A DNA stretch of 64,000 bases from Streptomyces seoulensis (lineage in GTDB: Bacteria > Actinomycetota > Actinomycetes > Streptomycetales > Streptomycetaceae). The stretch lies in NCBI RefSeq assembly GCF_022846655.1, contig NZ_AP025667.1, positions 595,001 to 659,000 of the forward strand, read 5' to 3'. Below, in pieces: positions 25,375 through 32,661 of this stretch. The translations under genes and the position numbers were made by a program. Under the pieces are notes generated by a model. The model ran no database searches. It was not told the origin of the DNA and saw only the letters and a program-made list of their open reading frames with translations. Each line of letters begins with the position of its first letter. Position 1 is the stretch's first letter.

Positions 25375-26333
25375 AGTACCTGGTGACGGGTGGCGCGGGC
25401 TATGTCGGCAGTGTCGTCGCCCAGCATCTGCTGGAGGCGGGGCACGAGGTCACCGTCCTCGACAACCTCTCCACCGGCTTCCGCGAGGGCGTCCCCGCCG
25501 GGGCCGCCTTCGTCGAGGGCGACATCCGCGACGCCGAGAAGTGGCTCGACCCCTCCTTCGACGCGGTGCTGCACTTCGCGGCCTTCTCGCAGGTCGGCGA
25601 GTCGGTGGTGAAGCCCGAGAAGTACTGGGAGAACAACGTCGGCGGGACCATGGCCCTGCTCGCCGCGATGCGCGAGGCGGGGGTCGGCCGGCTCGTCTTC
25701 TCCTCCACCGCCGCGACCTACGGCGAGCCGGCGGAGGTCCCGATCCCGGAGTCCGCCCCCACCCGCCCCACCAACCCCTACGGCGCCTCCAAGCTGGCCG
25801 TCGACCACATGATCACCAGCGAGGCGCACGCCCACGGCCTGGCCGCCGTCTCCCTGCGCTACTTCAACGTGGCCGGCGCCTACGGCTCCTACGGCGAGCG
25901 CCACGACCCCGAGTCCCACCTGATCCCGCTCGTCCTCCAGGTCGCCCAGGGCCGCCGCGACGCCATCTCCGTCTACGGCGACGACTATCCGACCCCCGAC
26001 GGCACCTGCGTACGCGACTACATCCACGTCGCCGACCTGGCCGACGCCCACCTGCTCGCCCTGACCGCCGCCCGCCCCGCCGAGCACCTGATCTGCAACC
26101 TCGGCAACGGCAACGGCTTCTCCGTCCGCGAGGTCGTCGAGACCGCCCGCGAGGTCACCGGCCACCCCATCCCCGAGGTCACCGCCCCCCGCCGGGCCGG
26201 CGATCCGGCGGTCCTGGTGGCGTCCGCGGACACCGCACGCGCCACACTGGGGTGGAACCCGTCCCGCGCGGACCTCGCCGGGATCATCGCGGACGCCTGG
26301 GAGTTCGCGCGCGACACGCAGAGGGAGCACTAG
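25371..26333 (+). CDS. galE: UDP-glucose 4-epimerase
   Basis: Short-chain-dehydrogenase-fold NAD+ enzyme interconverting UDP-galactose and UDP-glucose. 320 aa. NAD-binding GGAGYVGS at 7-14, catalytic SSTAATYG segment and Y137-GAS-K141 (YxxxK). RYFNVAGA further on is a GalE hallmark. ATG overlaps the galT stop, and the stop TAG shares its last base with the galK GTG. The three Leloir genes are translationally linked. Confidence 0.96.
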   Translation: MKYLVTGGAGYVGSVVAQHLLEAGHEVTVLDNLSTGFREGVPAGAAFVEGDIRDAEKWLDPSFDAVLHFAAFSQVGESVVKPEKYWENNVGGTMALLAAMREAGVGRLVFSSTAATYGEPAEVPIPESAPTRPTNPYGASKLAVDHMITSEAHAHGLAAVSLRYFNVAGAYGSYGERHDPESHLIPLVLQVAQGRRDAISVYGDDYPTPDGTCVRDYIHVADLADAHLLALTAARPAEHLICNLGNGNGFSVREVVETAREVTGHPIPEVTAPRRAGDPAVLVASADTARATLGWNPSRADLAGIIADAWEFARDTQREH

Positions 26334-27487
26334 TGGGGGCACAGCAGGTCCGGGAACGCTTCACCGAGCTGTACGGAGCGGAGCCGGAAGGGGTGTGGGC
26401 GGCGCCCGGCCGGGTCAACCTGATCGGCGAACACACCGACTACAACGACGGCTTCGTCATGCCGTTCGCACTGCCGCACCAGGTCACCGCCGCCGTCTCC
26501 CGCCGCACCGACGGCCGGCTGCGGCTGCACTCGGCGGACGTCGGGGGCGGTGTCGTCGAACTCGCCCTGGACGGCCTCGCACCCGGCACCGACCAGGACT
26601 GGACGGCGTACCCGGCCGGTGTGGTCTGGGCGCTGCGCGAGGCCGGGCACCCGGTGACCGGCGCCGACATCCATCTCGCCTCCACCGTGCCGACCGGCGC
26701 GGGCCTGTCGTCCTCGGCCGCGCTGGAGGTCGTCGTCGCGCTCGCGCTGGACGACCTGTTCGGCCTGGACCTGCCGCGCTGGAAGCTGGCCCGGCTGTGC
26801 CAGCGCGCGGAGAACGTCTACGTCGGCGCCCCCACCGGCATCATGGACCAGACCGCGTCGGCCTGCTGCGAGGAGGGCCACGCCCTCTTCCTCGACACCC
26901 GCGACCTGTCCCAGCGGCAGATCCCCTTCGACCTGGCGGCAGAGGGGCTGCGGCTGCTGGTGGTCGACACCCAGGTCAAGCACGCCCACAGCGGCGGCGA
27001 GTACGGCAAGCGCCGGGCCGGCTGCGAGAAGGGCGCCGCCCTGCTCGGCGTCGATGCGCTGCGCGACGTGGCGTACGACGGGCTGGACGCGGCGCTGGAG
27101 GAGCTTGGGGATGAGAGTGAGGTGCGCCGGCTGGTGCGGCACATCGTCACCGAGAACCGTCGCGTCGAGCGGGTGGTGGAGTTGCTGACCTCGGGCGACG
27201 TCCGTGCCATCGGCCCGGTCCTTACCGCGGGCCACGCCTCGCTGCGCGACGACTTCCGCATCTCCTGCCCGGAGCTGGACCTCGTGGTCGACACCGCGCT
27301 GGCCGCGGGCGCGCTCGGTGCCCGGATGACCGGCGGCGGGTTCGGCGGCTCCGCGATCGCGCTGGCCGAGGCGTCCGCGGTGGACACCCTCACCAAGGCG
27401 GTCGAGGAGGCGTTCGCGGCGGCCGGGTACACCGCCCCGCGCGTCTTCGAGGCGGTGCCCTCGCCGGGCGCCCGGCGCCTTCGCTGA
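26333..27487 (+). CDS. galK: Galactokinase
   Basis: GHMP kinase phosphorylating galactose at C1 with ATP, 384 aa. The galactokinase signature GRVNLIGEHTDYNDGF lies near residues 24-39, the ATP loop is PTGAGLSSSAALEV, and the third motif is GARMTGGGFGGSAIAL. GTG at 26333 has GAGGGAG just upstream and begins on the last base of the galE stop. It ends the gal operon and is convergent with the GNAT gene with 7 bases between. Confidence 0.96.
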   Translation: MGAQQVRERFTELYGAEPEGVWAAPGRVNLIGEHTDYNDGFVMPFALPHQVTAAVSRRTDGRLRLHSADVGGGVVELALDGLAPGTDQDWTAYPAGVVWALREAGHPVTGADIHLASTVPTGAGLSSSAALEVVVALALDDLFGLDLPRWKLARLCQRAENVYVGAPTGIMDQTASACCEEGHALFLDTRDLSQRQIPFDLAAEGLRLLVVDTQVKHAHSGGEYGKRRAGCEKGAALLGVDALRDVAYDGLDAALEELGDESEVRRLVRHIVTENRRVERVVELLTSGDVRAIGPVLTAGHASLRDDFRISCPELDLVVDTALAAGALGARMTGGGFGGSAIALAEASAVDTLTKAVEEAFAAAGYTAPRVFEAVPSPGARRLR

Positions 27488-27494
27488 ACCCGCG

Positions 27495-27938
27495 TCAGCG
27501 GAGCCGCTTGGTCAGGGTGAACTCCGTGATCCCCGGCGGATAGTCGGGGATCACGGACACCACGTCGTACCCCTGGGCCCGGTAGAAGCGCGGGGCCTGG
27601 AAGTCCCAGGTCTCCACGCGGGCCCGCGCGCAGCCCCGGTCGGCGTGCGCCACCCGCTCCGCCTCCTTCAGCAGCCGGGTCCCGATCCCGGCGCCCCGGT
27701 GGCGGTCGTCGACCCACAGATAGGTGACGTGCAGCCAGCCGGCCCAGGTGTGGCCGACCAGCCCACCGGTCAGGCCGCCCGCCGTGTCCAGCGCCCACAC
27801 GTGCAGCGGCACGTCCCGCTCGCGGGGCGTGCCCCGCATCGCGGCCAGCACCGGGGAGGCCGCCATGTCGGTCTCCCGCAGCCTGGCACGCAGCAGATCT
27901 CGTCGGTCCTTGTCCACTTCCGTCTCGATCCGAAACAT
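27495..27938 (-). CDS. GNAT-family N-acetyltransferase
   Basis: A 147-aa acetyl-CoA-dependent acyltransferase of the GNAT fold. Strand/helix motif A with the pyrophosphate loop is DDRHRGAGIGTRLLKEAE (R/QxxGxG/A pattern), preceded by LHVTYLWV and followed by the ETWDFQAPRFYRAQGYDVV motif B region, as in small-molecule acetyltransferases. Substrate unknown. ATG 27938 is preferred over ATG 27950 because TATGGT, a -10 box, ends 7 bases before it, which suggests a leaderless mRNA whose promoter covers the upstream ATG. Confidence 0.88.
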   Translation of the reverse strand: MFRIETEVDKDRRDLLRARLRETDMAASPVLAAMRGTPRERDVPLHVWALDTAGGLTGGLVGHTWAGWLHVTYLWVDDRHRGAGIGTRLLKEAERVAHADRGCARARVETWDFQAPRFYRAQGYDVVSVIPDYPPGITEFTLTKRLR

Positions 27939-27945
27939 GCGGCAC

Positions 27946-27951
27946 ACCATA
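27946..27951 (-). promoter_or_regulatory. -10 element of the GNAT gene
   Basis: TATGGT on the minus strand, 7 bases before the preferred ATG; no Shine-Dalgarno in between. Confidence 0.35.
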
Positions 27952-28215
27952 AACGCGGTGCCCGGTCAGTTCCGGCAATCGGCTGCCTCCCGGCGGACGG
28001 CGCCCGTACGCTGAGGAGCGGTACCGGTGGGGGCCGGTGCCCGATCAGGGGGCGAGACAGGCGGGTACGGCGCCCGCGGCGGGGGTAGCAGTTTCCGCGA
28101 CGGCGGCGGCCGCGCGGTTCGCCTCGCTGCCGCGGGTGCCGTGCCCGTGAGCCGTCGTCGTTCTCCGGACCTGGGGTGACCCCTGCTCCGTGCGGAGCGT
28201 GGGGAAGGGGGTTTC

Positions 28216-28983
28216 GTGGTTCGCATCCGAGTGCTGGTCGTGGACGACCATCGCATCTTCGCCGAGTCCCTGGCGGCGGCGCTCGCCGCCGAGCCCGATG
28301 TGGACGTGTCCGCCGCGGGCAGCGGCCCGGCCGCGCTGCGCTGCATCGAGCGCGCCGCCACCGAGGGCCGCCGCTACGACGTTCTGCTGGTCGACGCCGA
28401 CCTCGGCCGGGTGCTGCCCGGCGGCCGGGCGGCCGTACCGGTGCAGGCGGGTGACGCGGAGGGGCTGGTCGACGGGATCTCGCTGGTCGCCGGGGTGCGT
28501 TCGGCGCAGTCCGGGGTGCGCACGGTGGTCCTCGCGGAGAAGGACGACGCCCACCGGGCCGCCCTCGCGCTCCAGGCCGGCGCCTCGGGCTGGGTCGCCA
28601 AGGACTGCTCGCTGTCCCGGCTGCTCACCGTGATCCGGGGGGTGCTGCGGGACGAGACGCATCTGCCGGCCGCGCTGCTCACCGGCGTGCTCAAGGAGCT
28701 GACGGCGGCGCGCAAGCACCGCAGCGAGAGCGAGCGGCTGGTGCAGTCGCTGACCCCGCGCGAGCGGGAGGTGCTGCGCTGCATGGTCGCCGGGCTCGGG
28801 CGCAAGGCGGTCGCGGAGCGGCTGTTCCTCTCCCCGCACACCGTGCGCACCCATATGCAGAACGTCCTCGGCAAGCTCGGCGTGCACTCCACGCTGGCCG
28901 CCGTGGCGCTGGCCCGCCGGGCCGGGGTGGGCCCGGTCGACCTAGCCGGGGACGTTGTCGAACGGGGCGGTCAACTGGCGTAG
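28216..28983 (+). CDS. LuxR-type response regulator (orphan) with insertion in receiver domain
   Basis: A 255-aa NarL-type regulator. The receiver keeps the acidic pair VVDDH, a phospho-acceptor Asp60 in VLLVDADLG and Lys in GWVAKD, so phosphorylation is possible. Between Asp60 and the next helix is an insertion of about 30 residues (LPGGRAAVPVQAGDAEG...) not usual in the family. The helix-turn-helix is LTPREREVLRCMVAGLGRK to HTVRTHMQNVLGKLGV. No kinase gene adjoins; the orphan NarL-type kinase at about 47.3 kb is a possible partner (speculative). GTG start behind GGGGG. The last 42 bases overlap the convergent MarR gene. Confidence 0.9.
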   Translation: MVRIRVLVVDDHRIFAESLAAALAAEPDVDVSAAGSGPAALRCIERAATEGRRYDVLLVDADLGRVLPGGRAAVPVQAGDAEGLVDGISLVAGVRSAQSGVRTVVLAEKDDAHRAALALQAGASGWVAKDCSLSRLLTVIRGVLRDETHLPAALLTGVLKELTAARKHRSESERLVQSLTPREREVLRCMVAGLGRKAVAERLFLSPHTVRTHMQNVLGKLGVHSTLAAVALARRAGVGPVDLAGDVVERGGQLA

Positions 28984-29439
28984 CAGCCCGGCGAGTTCGC
29001 CGCGCTGGGTGCGGGACAGCTCGCCGAGGATGGCCCGCTCCTGGGCCAGCAGGCCCGCCAGTGCCTCGTCGGCGCGGTCCCGGCCGGTGACCGTCAGCCG
29101 CACCAGCACGCCGCGCCGGTCACTCGGGTCGGGCAGCCGCTCCACCAGGCCCTTCTTGGCGAGCCGGTCGATCCGGTTGGTCATCGTGCCCGAGGTGACG
29201 AGGGTCTGGGTGAGCAGTTGGCCGGGGGAGAGCTGGTACGGGGTGCCGGCGCGGCGCAGCGCGGTCAGCACGTCGAACTCCCAGGGCTCCAACTGGTGCT
29301 CGGCGAAGGCGAGCCGGCGCGCGCGGTCCAGGTGCCGGGCCAGCCTGCTCACCCGGCTCAGCACTTCCAGTGGTTCCACGTCGAGGTCCGGGCGCTCCCG
29401 GCGCCATGCTGCGACCAGCCGATCGACCTCGTCCTCCAT
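28942..29439 (-). CDS. MarR-family transcriptional regulator
   Basis: A 165-aa winged-helix regulator. The DNA-binding part is visible as LEPWEFDVLTALRRAG, LSPGQLLTQTLVTSGTMTNRIDRLAKKGLVERLP and the wing DRRGVLVRLT, flanked by helices for dimerisation. ATG 29439 is selected because the reading upstream runs through the operator region. It is divergent from the methyltransferase gene, with TCTTGA-type inverted repeats between them, the usual arrangement of a MarR repressor and its target. Its 3' end overlaps the orphan response regulator gene by 42 bases. Confidence 0.9.
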   Translation of the reverse strand: MEDEVDRLVAAWRRERPDLDVEPLEVLSRVSRLARHLDRARRLAFAEHQLEPWEFDVLTALRRAGTPYQLSPGQLLTQTLVTSGTMTNRIDRLAKKGLVERLPDPSDRRGVLVRLTVTGRDRADEALAGLLAQERAILGELSRTQRGELAGLLRQLTAPFDNVPG

Positions 29440-29474
29440 GGAGATCAGTGTAGTGGTTGTGTCGACGTGAAGTC

Positions 29475-29503
29475 TCTTGAAGCTGAGTATCTTGACATCA
29501 AGA
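29475..29503. promoter_or_regulatory. Candidate MarR operator between the MarR and methyltransferase genes
   Basis: TCTTGA-CA-TCAAGA at 29490-29503 is a near-perfect inverted repeat, and a further TCTTGA half-site lies at 29475-29480, 15 bases away. It is centred in the divergent intergenic region, so one regulator could control both genes. Confidence 0.55.
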
Positions 29504-29527
29504 GAATTCGTCGGGAGGGTGGCTGCC

Positions 29528-30325
29528 ATGACGACACCCGCCTGGGACCCCGCCCAGTACCTCCGTCACTCCGGCCACCGGCTGCGCCCGTTCACGGACC
29601 TGCTGGCCCGCGTCCCCGCCCTGCCCGCCGAGCGGCCCCGGATCGCCGACCTCGGCTGCGGCCCGGGCAACGCCACCGCCCTGCTCGCCGAACGCTGGCC
29701 CGCCGCGCGGATCACCGGCTACGACAACTCGCCCGAGATGCTGGAGCGCGCCCGCGCCGGGTATGAAGGGGACCGACTGGACTTCGCCTTCGCCGACGCC
29801 CGCACCTGGACGCCCGGGGAACCGCACGACCTGATCCTCACCAACGCCACCCTCCAGTGGGTGCCGGGCCATCTCGACCGGTTCGCGGACTGGACCGCCG
29901 CGCTGAAGCCGGGCGGCGCCTTCGCCCTCCAGGTGCCGGACAACACCGACGCCCCGCTGCACGCCCTGATGCGCGAACTGGCCGCCACGCCCCGCTGGGC
30001 CTCCCGGCTGGCCGACATCCTGCGCGCCCCCGACTCCGTCCACACCCCCGGCGCCTACCTGGACCGCCTGGCCCGCCTCGGCCTGGCCACCGACGTCTGG
30101 CAGACCACGTACCAGCACGTCCTGACCGGCGAGGATCCCGTCCTCGACTGGGTCAAGGGCACCGGCCTCCGCCCCGCCCTGACCGCCCTCGCGGACGACC
30201 CCGAGGCCAGGGACGCCTTCGTCACCGAATACCGCGACCTGCTCCGCAAGGCGTACCCGACAACCCCCTACGGCACGGTCCTCCCCTTCCGCCGCCTGTT
30301 CGCGGTGGCGGTCAAGGGGGCCTGA
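29528..30325 (+). CDS. tam: Trans-aconitate 2-methyltransferase-like SAM methyltransferase
   Basis: A 265-aa class I methyltransferase. The start MTTPAWDPAQYLRHSGHRLRPF is characteristic of Tam, which methyl-esterifies trans-aconitate, an inhibitor of aconitase. SAM motif I is IADLGCGPGNAT, followed by GYDNSPEML (acidic loop) and LILTNATLQWVPGH (motif IV). ATG 29528 has GGGAGG about 8 bases upstream. It is followed after 3 bases by the VOC protein gene, so they are one transcript, probably controlled by the divergent MarR regulator. Confidence 0.88.
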   Translation: MTTPAWDPAQYLRHSGHRLRPFTDLLARVPALPAERPRIADLGCGPGNATALLAERWPAARITGYDNSPEMLERARAGYEGDRLDFAFADARTWTPGEPHDLILTNATLQWVPGHLDRFADWTAALKPGGAFALQVPDNTDAPLHALMRELAATPRWASRLADILRAPDSVHTPGAYLDRLARLGLATDVWQTTYQHVLTGEDPVLDWVKGTGLRPALTALADDPEARDAFVTEYRDLLRKAYPTTPYGTVLPFRRLFAVAVKGA

Positions 30326-30328
30326 GCC

Positions 30329-30691
30329 GTGCTGCTCGCGATCGACCACGTCCAGCTCGCGGCGCCGCCCGGCACGCAGGACGCGCTGCGCGCCTTCTAC
30401 GGCGGGGTGCTCGGCATGACCGAGGTGCCCGAGCCGCCGGCCCTGGCCGCGCGCGGCGGCTGCTGGTTCCGGGCGGGCGGGGTCCGGCTCCACCTGGGTG
30501 TCGAGACCGGCTTCCGCCCCGCGCGCAAAGCGCACCCCGGACTGCTGGTCACGGACATCGACGCCTGCGCCGCCCGGCTGGCCGCGCACGGCGCGCCGGT
30601 TGAATGGGACGGCGGGCTCCCCGGCCACCGCCGCTTCCACTCCGAGGACCCGGTCGGCAACCGCCTGGAGTTCCTGGCGCCGGACGCCTAG
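30329..30691 (+). CDS. VOC (glyoxalase/bleomycin-resistance) superfamily protein
   Basis: A 120-aa protein of two beta-alpha-beta-beta-beta units. IDHVQLAAPPGTQDALRAFY is the first strand-helix with a metal-site His, LGMTEVPEP follows, RLHLGVE provides the second, and the C-terminal RRFHSEDPVGNRLEFLAP carries the usual Glu ligand in RLEFL. The enzyme activity is unknown. It is the second gene of the tam transcript. Its stop overlaps that of the convergent TetR gene over 4 bases. Confidence 0.87.
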   Translation: MLLAIDHVQLAAPPGTQDALRAFYGGVLGMTEVPEPPALAARGGCWFRAGGVRLHLGVETGFRPARKAHPGLLVTDIDACAARLAAHGAPVEWDGGLPGHRRFHSEDPVGNRLEFLAPDA

Positions 30692-31365
30692 TTCTTGCGG
30701 TGCCCTATCAGCCGGGGCTTCTGTTCCAGGCCGTCCAGGCCGTGCCAGGCGAGGTTGACCAGGTGGGCGGCCACCTCGGCCTTCTTGGGGCGACGGACGT
30801 CCAGCCACCACTGGCCGGTCAGGGCGACCATGCCGACCAGGGCCTGGGCGTAGAGCGGGGCGAGCTTGGAGTCGAAGCCGCGGCTCTTGAACTCGCGGCC
30901 CAGGATGTCCTCCACCTGGGTGGCGATGTCGGAGATAAGCGAGGCGAAGGAACCGGTGGACTGCGGGATGGGGGAGTCGCGGACGAGGATGCGGAAACCG
31001 TCCGTGTACTCCTCGATGTAGTCCAGCAGTGCGAACGCGGCCTGCTCGCACAGCTCACGGGGATGGCCGGCGGTCAGCGAGCCGGTGACCATGTCCAGCA
31101 GGCACCGCATCTCCCGGTCCACCACGACCGCGTACAGCCCCTCCTTGCCGCCGAAGTGCTCGTACACCACCGGCTTGGAGACCCCGGCCTTGGCCGCGAT
31201 CTCCTCCACCGACGTGCCCTCGAAGCCCTTCGCCGCGAACAGGGTCCGGCCGATCTCCAGCAACTGCTGGCGGCGCTCCGCACCGGTCATACGGGTCCGG
31301 CGGGTCCGCCGCGTCTTGTCGTTGCTCGAGGTGCTGCTGGAGTCGGTGGCCACGCCGTCAATCAT
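30688..31365 (-). CDS. TetR-family regulator of the desaturase operon
   Basis: A 225-aa TetR repressor: after a Ser/Thr/Arg-rich N-terminal arm the HTH domain runs RRQQLLEIGRTLFAAKGFEG, then TSVEEIAAKAGVSKPVVYEHF and GGKEGLYAVVV. The C-terminal ligand domain is long and helical. ATG 31365 overlaps the stop of the upstream desaturase gene (ATGA), so it is the second gene of that operon. Pairing with a fatty-acid desaturase suggests that it senses an acyl-CoA or membrane state and autoregulates (inference). Tandem TACG-type palindromes upstream of the desaturase are candidate sites. Confidence 0.9.
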   Translation of the reverse strand: MIDGVATDSSSTSSNDKTRRTRRTRMTGAERRQQLLEIGRTLFAAKGFEGTSVEEIAAKAGVSKPVVYEHFGGKEGLYAVVVDREMRCLLDMVTGSLTAGHPRELCEQAAFALLDYIEEYTDGFRILVRDSPIPQSTGSFASLISDIATQVEDILGREFKSRGFDSKLAPLYAQALVGMVALTGQWWLDVRRPKKAEVAAHLVNLAWHGLDGLEQKPRLIGHRKN

Positions 31366-32360
31366 GCCGCCTTCGCGGCAGCCTTCCCGCGCCGGGAGGA
31401 ACCGTCGTCGTCGGTGCGGCGCGAATCGATACGCGAGCGTGACGGCCACCGCACGTCATAGGCCCAGCCGAGCTTCTCGAACCAGCGGATGATCCGGGCC
31501 GAGGAATCGATCTGCCCGCGCTCCACACCGTGCCGCGCGGAGGTCGGGTCGGCGTGGTGCAGGTTGTGCCAGGACTCGCCGCAGGACAGCACCGCCAGCC
31601 ACCACACGTTTCCCGAACGGTCGCGGGACCTGAAGGGGCGCTTGCCCACCGCGTGGCAGATGGAGTTGATCGACCACGTCACGTGGTGCAGCAGGGCGAC
31701 CCGGACGAGCGAACCCCAGAAGAACCCGGTGAAGGCGCCCCACCAGGACATCGTCGCCAGACCGCCGATCAGCGGGGGCAGCAGCAGCGAGACGAGCGTC
31801 CACAGCGCGAACTGGCGGGAGATCGCCCGCATGTCCGGGTCCCGGACCAGGTCCGGCGCGTACTTCTCCTGCGGGGTCTGCTCCTCGTCGAACATCCAGG
31901 CGATGTGGGCCCACCACAGGCCCTTCATCAGCGCCGGCAGCGTCTCCCCGAACCGCCACGGCGAGTGGGGGTCGCCCTCGGCGTCGGAGAACTTGTGGTG
32001 CCTGCGGTGGTCGGCGACCCAGCGCACCAGCGGACCCTCCACCGCCATCGACCCCATGATCGCCAGCGCGATCCTGAGCGGCCGCTTGGCCTTGAAGGAG
32101 CCGTGGGTGAAGTAGCGGTGGAAGCCGATCGTGATGCCGTGGCAGCCCAGGAAGTAGAAGAACACCAGCAGGCCCAGGTCGAGCCAGCTCACCCCCCAGC
32201 CCCACACCAGCGGCACCGCCGCCAGCAGGGCCAGGAAGGGCACGACGATGAACACGAGCAGCGCGATCTGCTCGATCGAGCGCTTCTGTTCGCCGCCCAG
32301 CGTGGCGGACGCGCCGTCCGTCTGGGCTTTGTCGATCACATCGGAACTACTGGAGGTCAT
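31362..32360 (-). CDS. Membrane fatty-acid (acyl-CoA) desaturase, delta-9 type
   Basis: A 332-aa integral membrane di-iron desaturase. The three histidine boxes are present: H81-RYFT-H86, H118-RR-HH (121-122) and the later HNLHH, with two hydrophobic pairs between them (LLVFIVVPFLALLAAV; LGLLVFFYFLGCHGI). It introduces a cis double bond into acyl chains using O2 and an electron donor, here not adjacent. ATG 32360 has CAGGGGAC upstream. The C-terminal tail is Arg/Lys-rich. Overlap with the TetR gene implies co-regulation of membrane unsaturation. Confidence 0.92.
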   Translation of the reverse strand: MTSSSSDVIDKAQTDGASATLGGEQKRSIEQIALLVFIVVPFLALLAAVPLVWGWGVSWLDLGLLVFFYFLGCHGITIGFHRYFTHGSFKAKRPLRIALAIMGSMAVEGPLVRWVADHRRHHKFSDAEGDPHSPWRFGETLPALMKGLWWAHIAWMFDEEQTPQEKYAPDLVRDPDMRAISRQFALWTLVSLLLPPLIGGLATMSWWGAFTGFFWGSLVRVALLHHVTWSINSICHAVGKRPFRSRDRSGNVWWLAVLSCGESWHNLHHADPTSARHGVERGQIDSSARIIRWFEKLGWAYDVRWPSRSRIDSRRTDDDGSSRRGKAAAKAA

Positions 32361-32661
32361 GCGCGTCCCCTGTGGGGTCGAGGGCGTGGTCGTGACGTTG
32401 CCGGACAGGTGTGGAACGGACGGTACGTCCCTACGGTTCCGTAACCTACGGCGTCGTAAGTATGGCAGCGTGTCGGTCGGCGGCAAGAGCCCGACAACCT
32501 GCGCGTCCGCCGGGCCACCTATCCTTGGAACCGGTCGGACAGCGCGGTCCGCTCTGTTTACTTCCCGGACGTTCCGGCCGGTATGCGGCGTTTTGCCGTG
32601 TGATGGATGGGTGTCCGGGTTCCCTCCCGGATGAGCTTCAACACCGCAAGGAGCCGCACCT
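32361..32661. other. Divergent promoter region desaturase / ppc
   Basis: 301 bases without a gene. Besides the palindromes it holds TATCCT at 32520-32525, a possible -10 for ppc giving a leader of about 130 bases, and a purine tract AAGGAG just upstream of the ppc GTG. No further structure seen. Confidence 0.6.
32424..32458. promoter_or_regulatory. Tandem palindromes upstream of the desaturase, candidate TetR operator
   Basis: TACGGTTCCGTA (32432-32443, perfect inverted repeat) and TACGGCGTCGTA (32447-32458, imperfect) lie 3 bases apart, with a further TACG at 32424. They are 65-100 bases upstream of the desaturase start. Confidence 0.5.

Noticed and set aside
28645..29529. Longer MarR protein beginning at 29529
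   Set aside because: The additional 30 residues would be encoded by the operator region and lack a ribosome site; ATG 29439 precedes the conserved fold.
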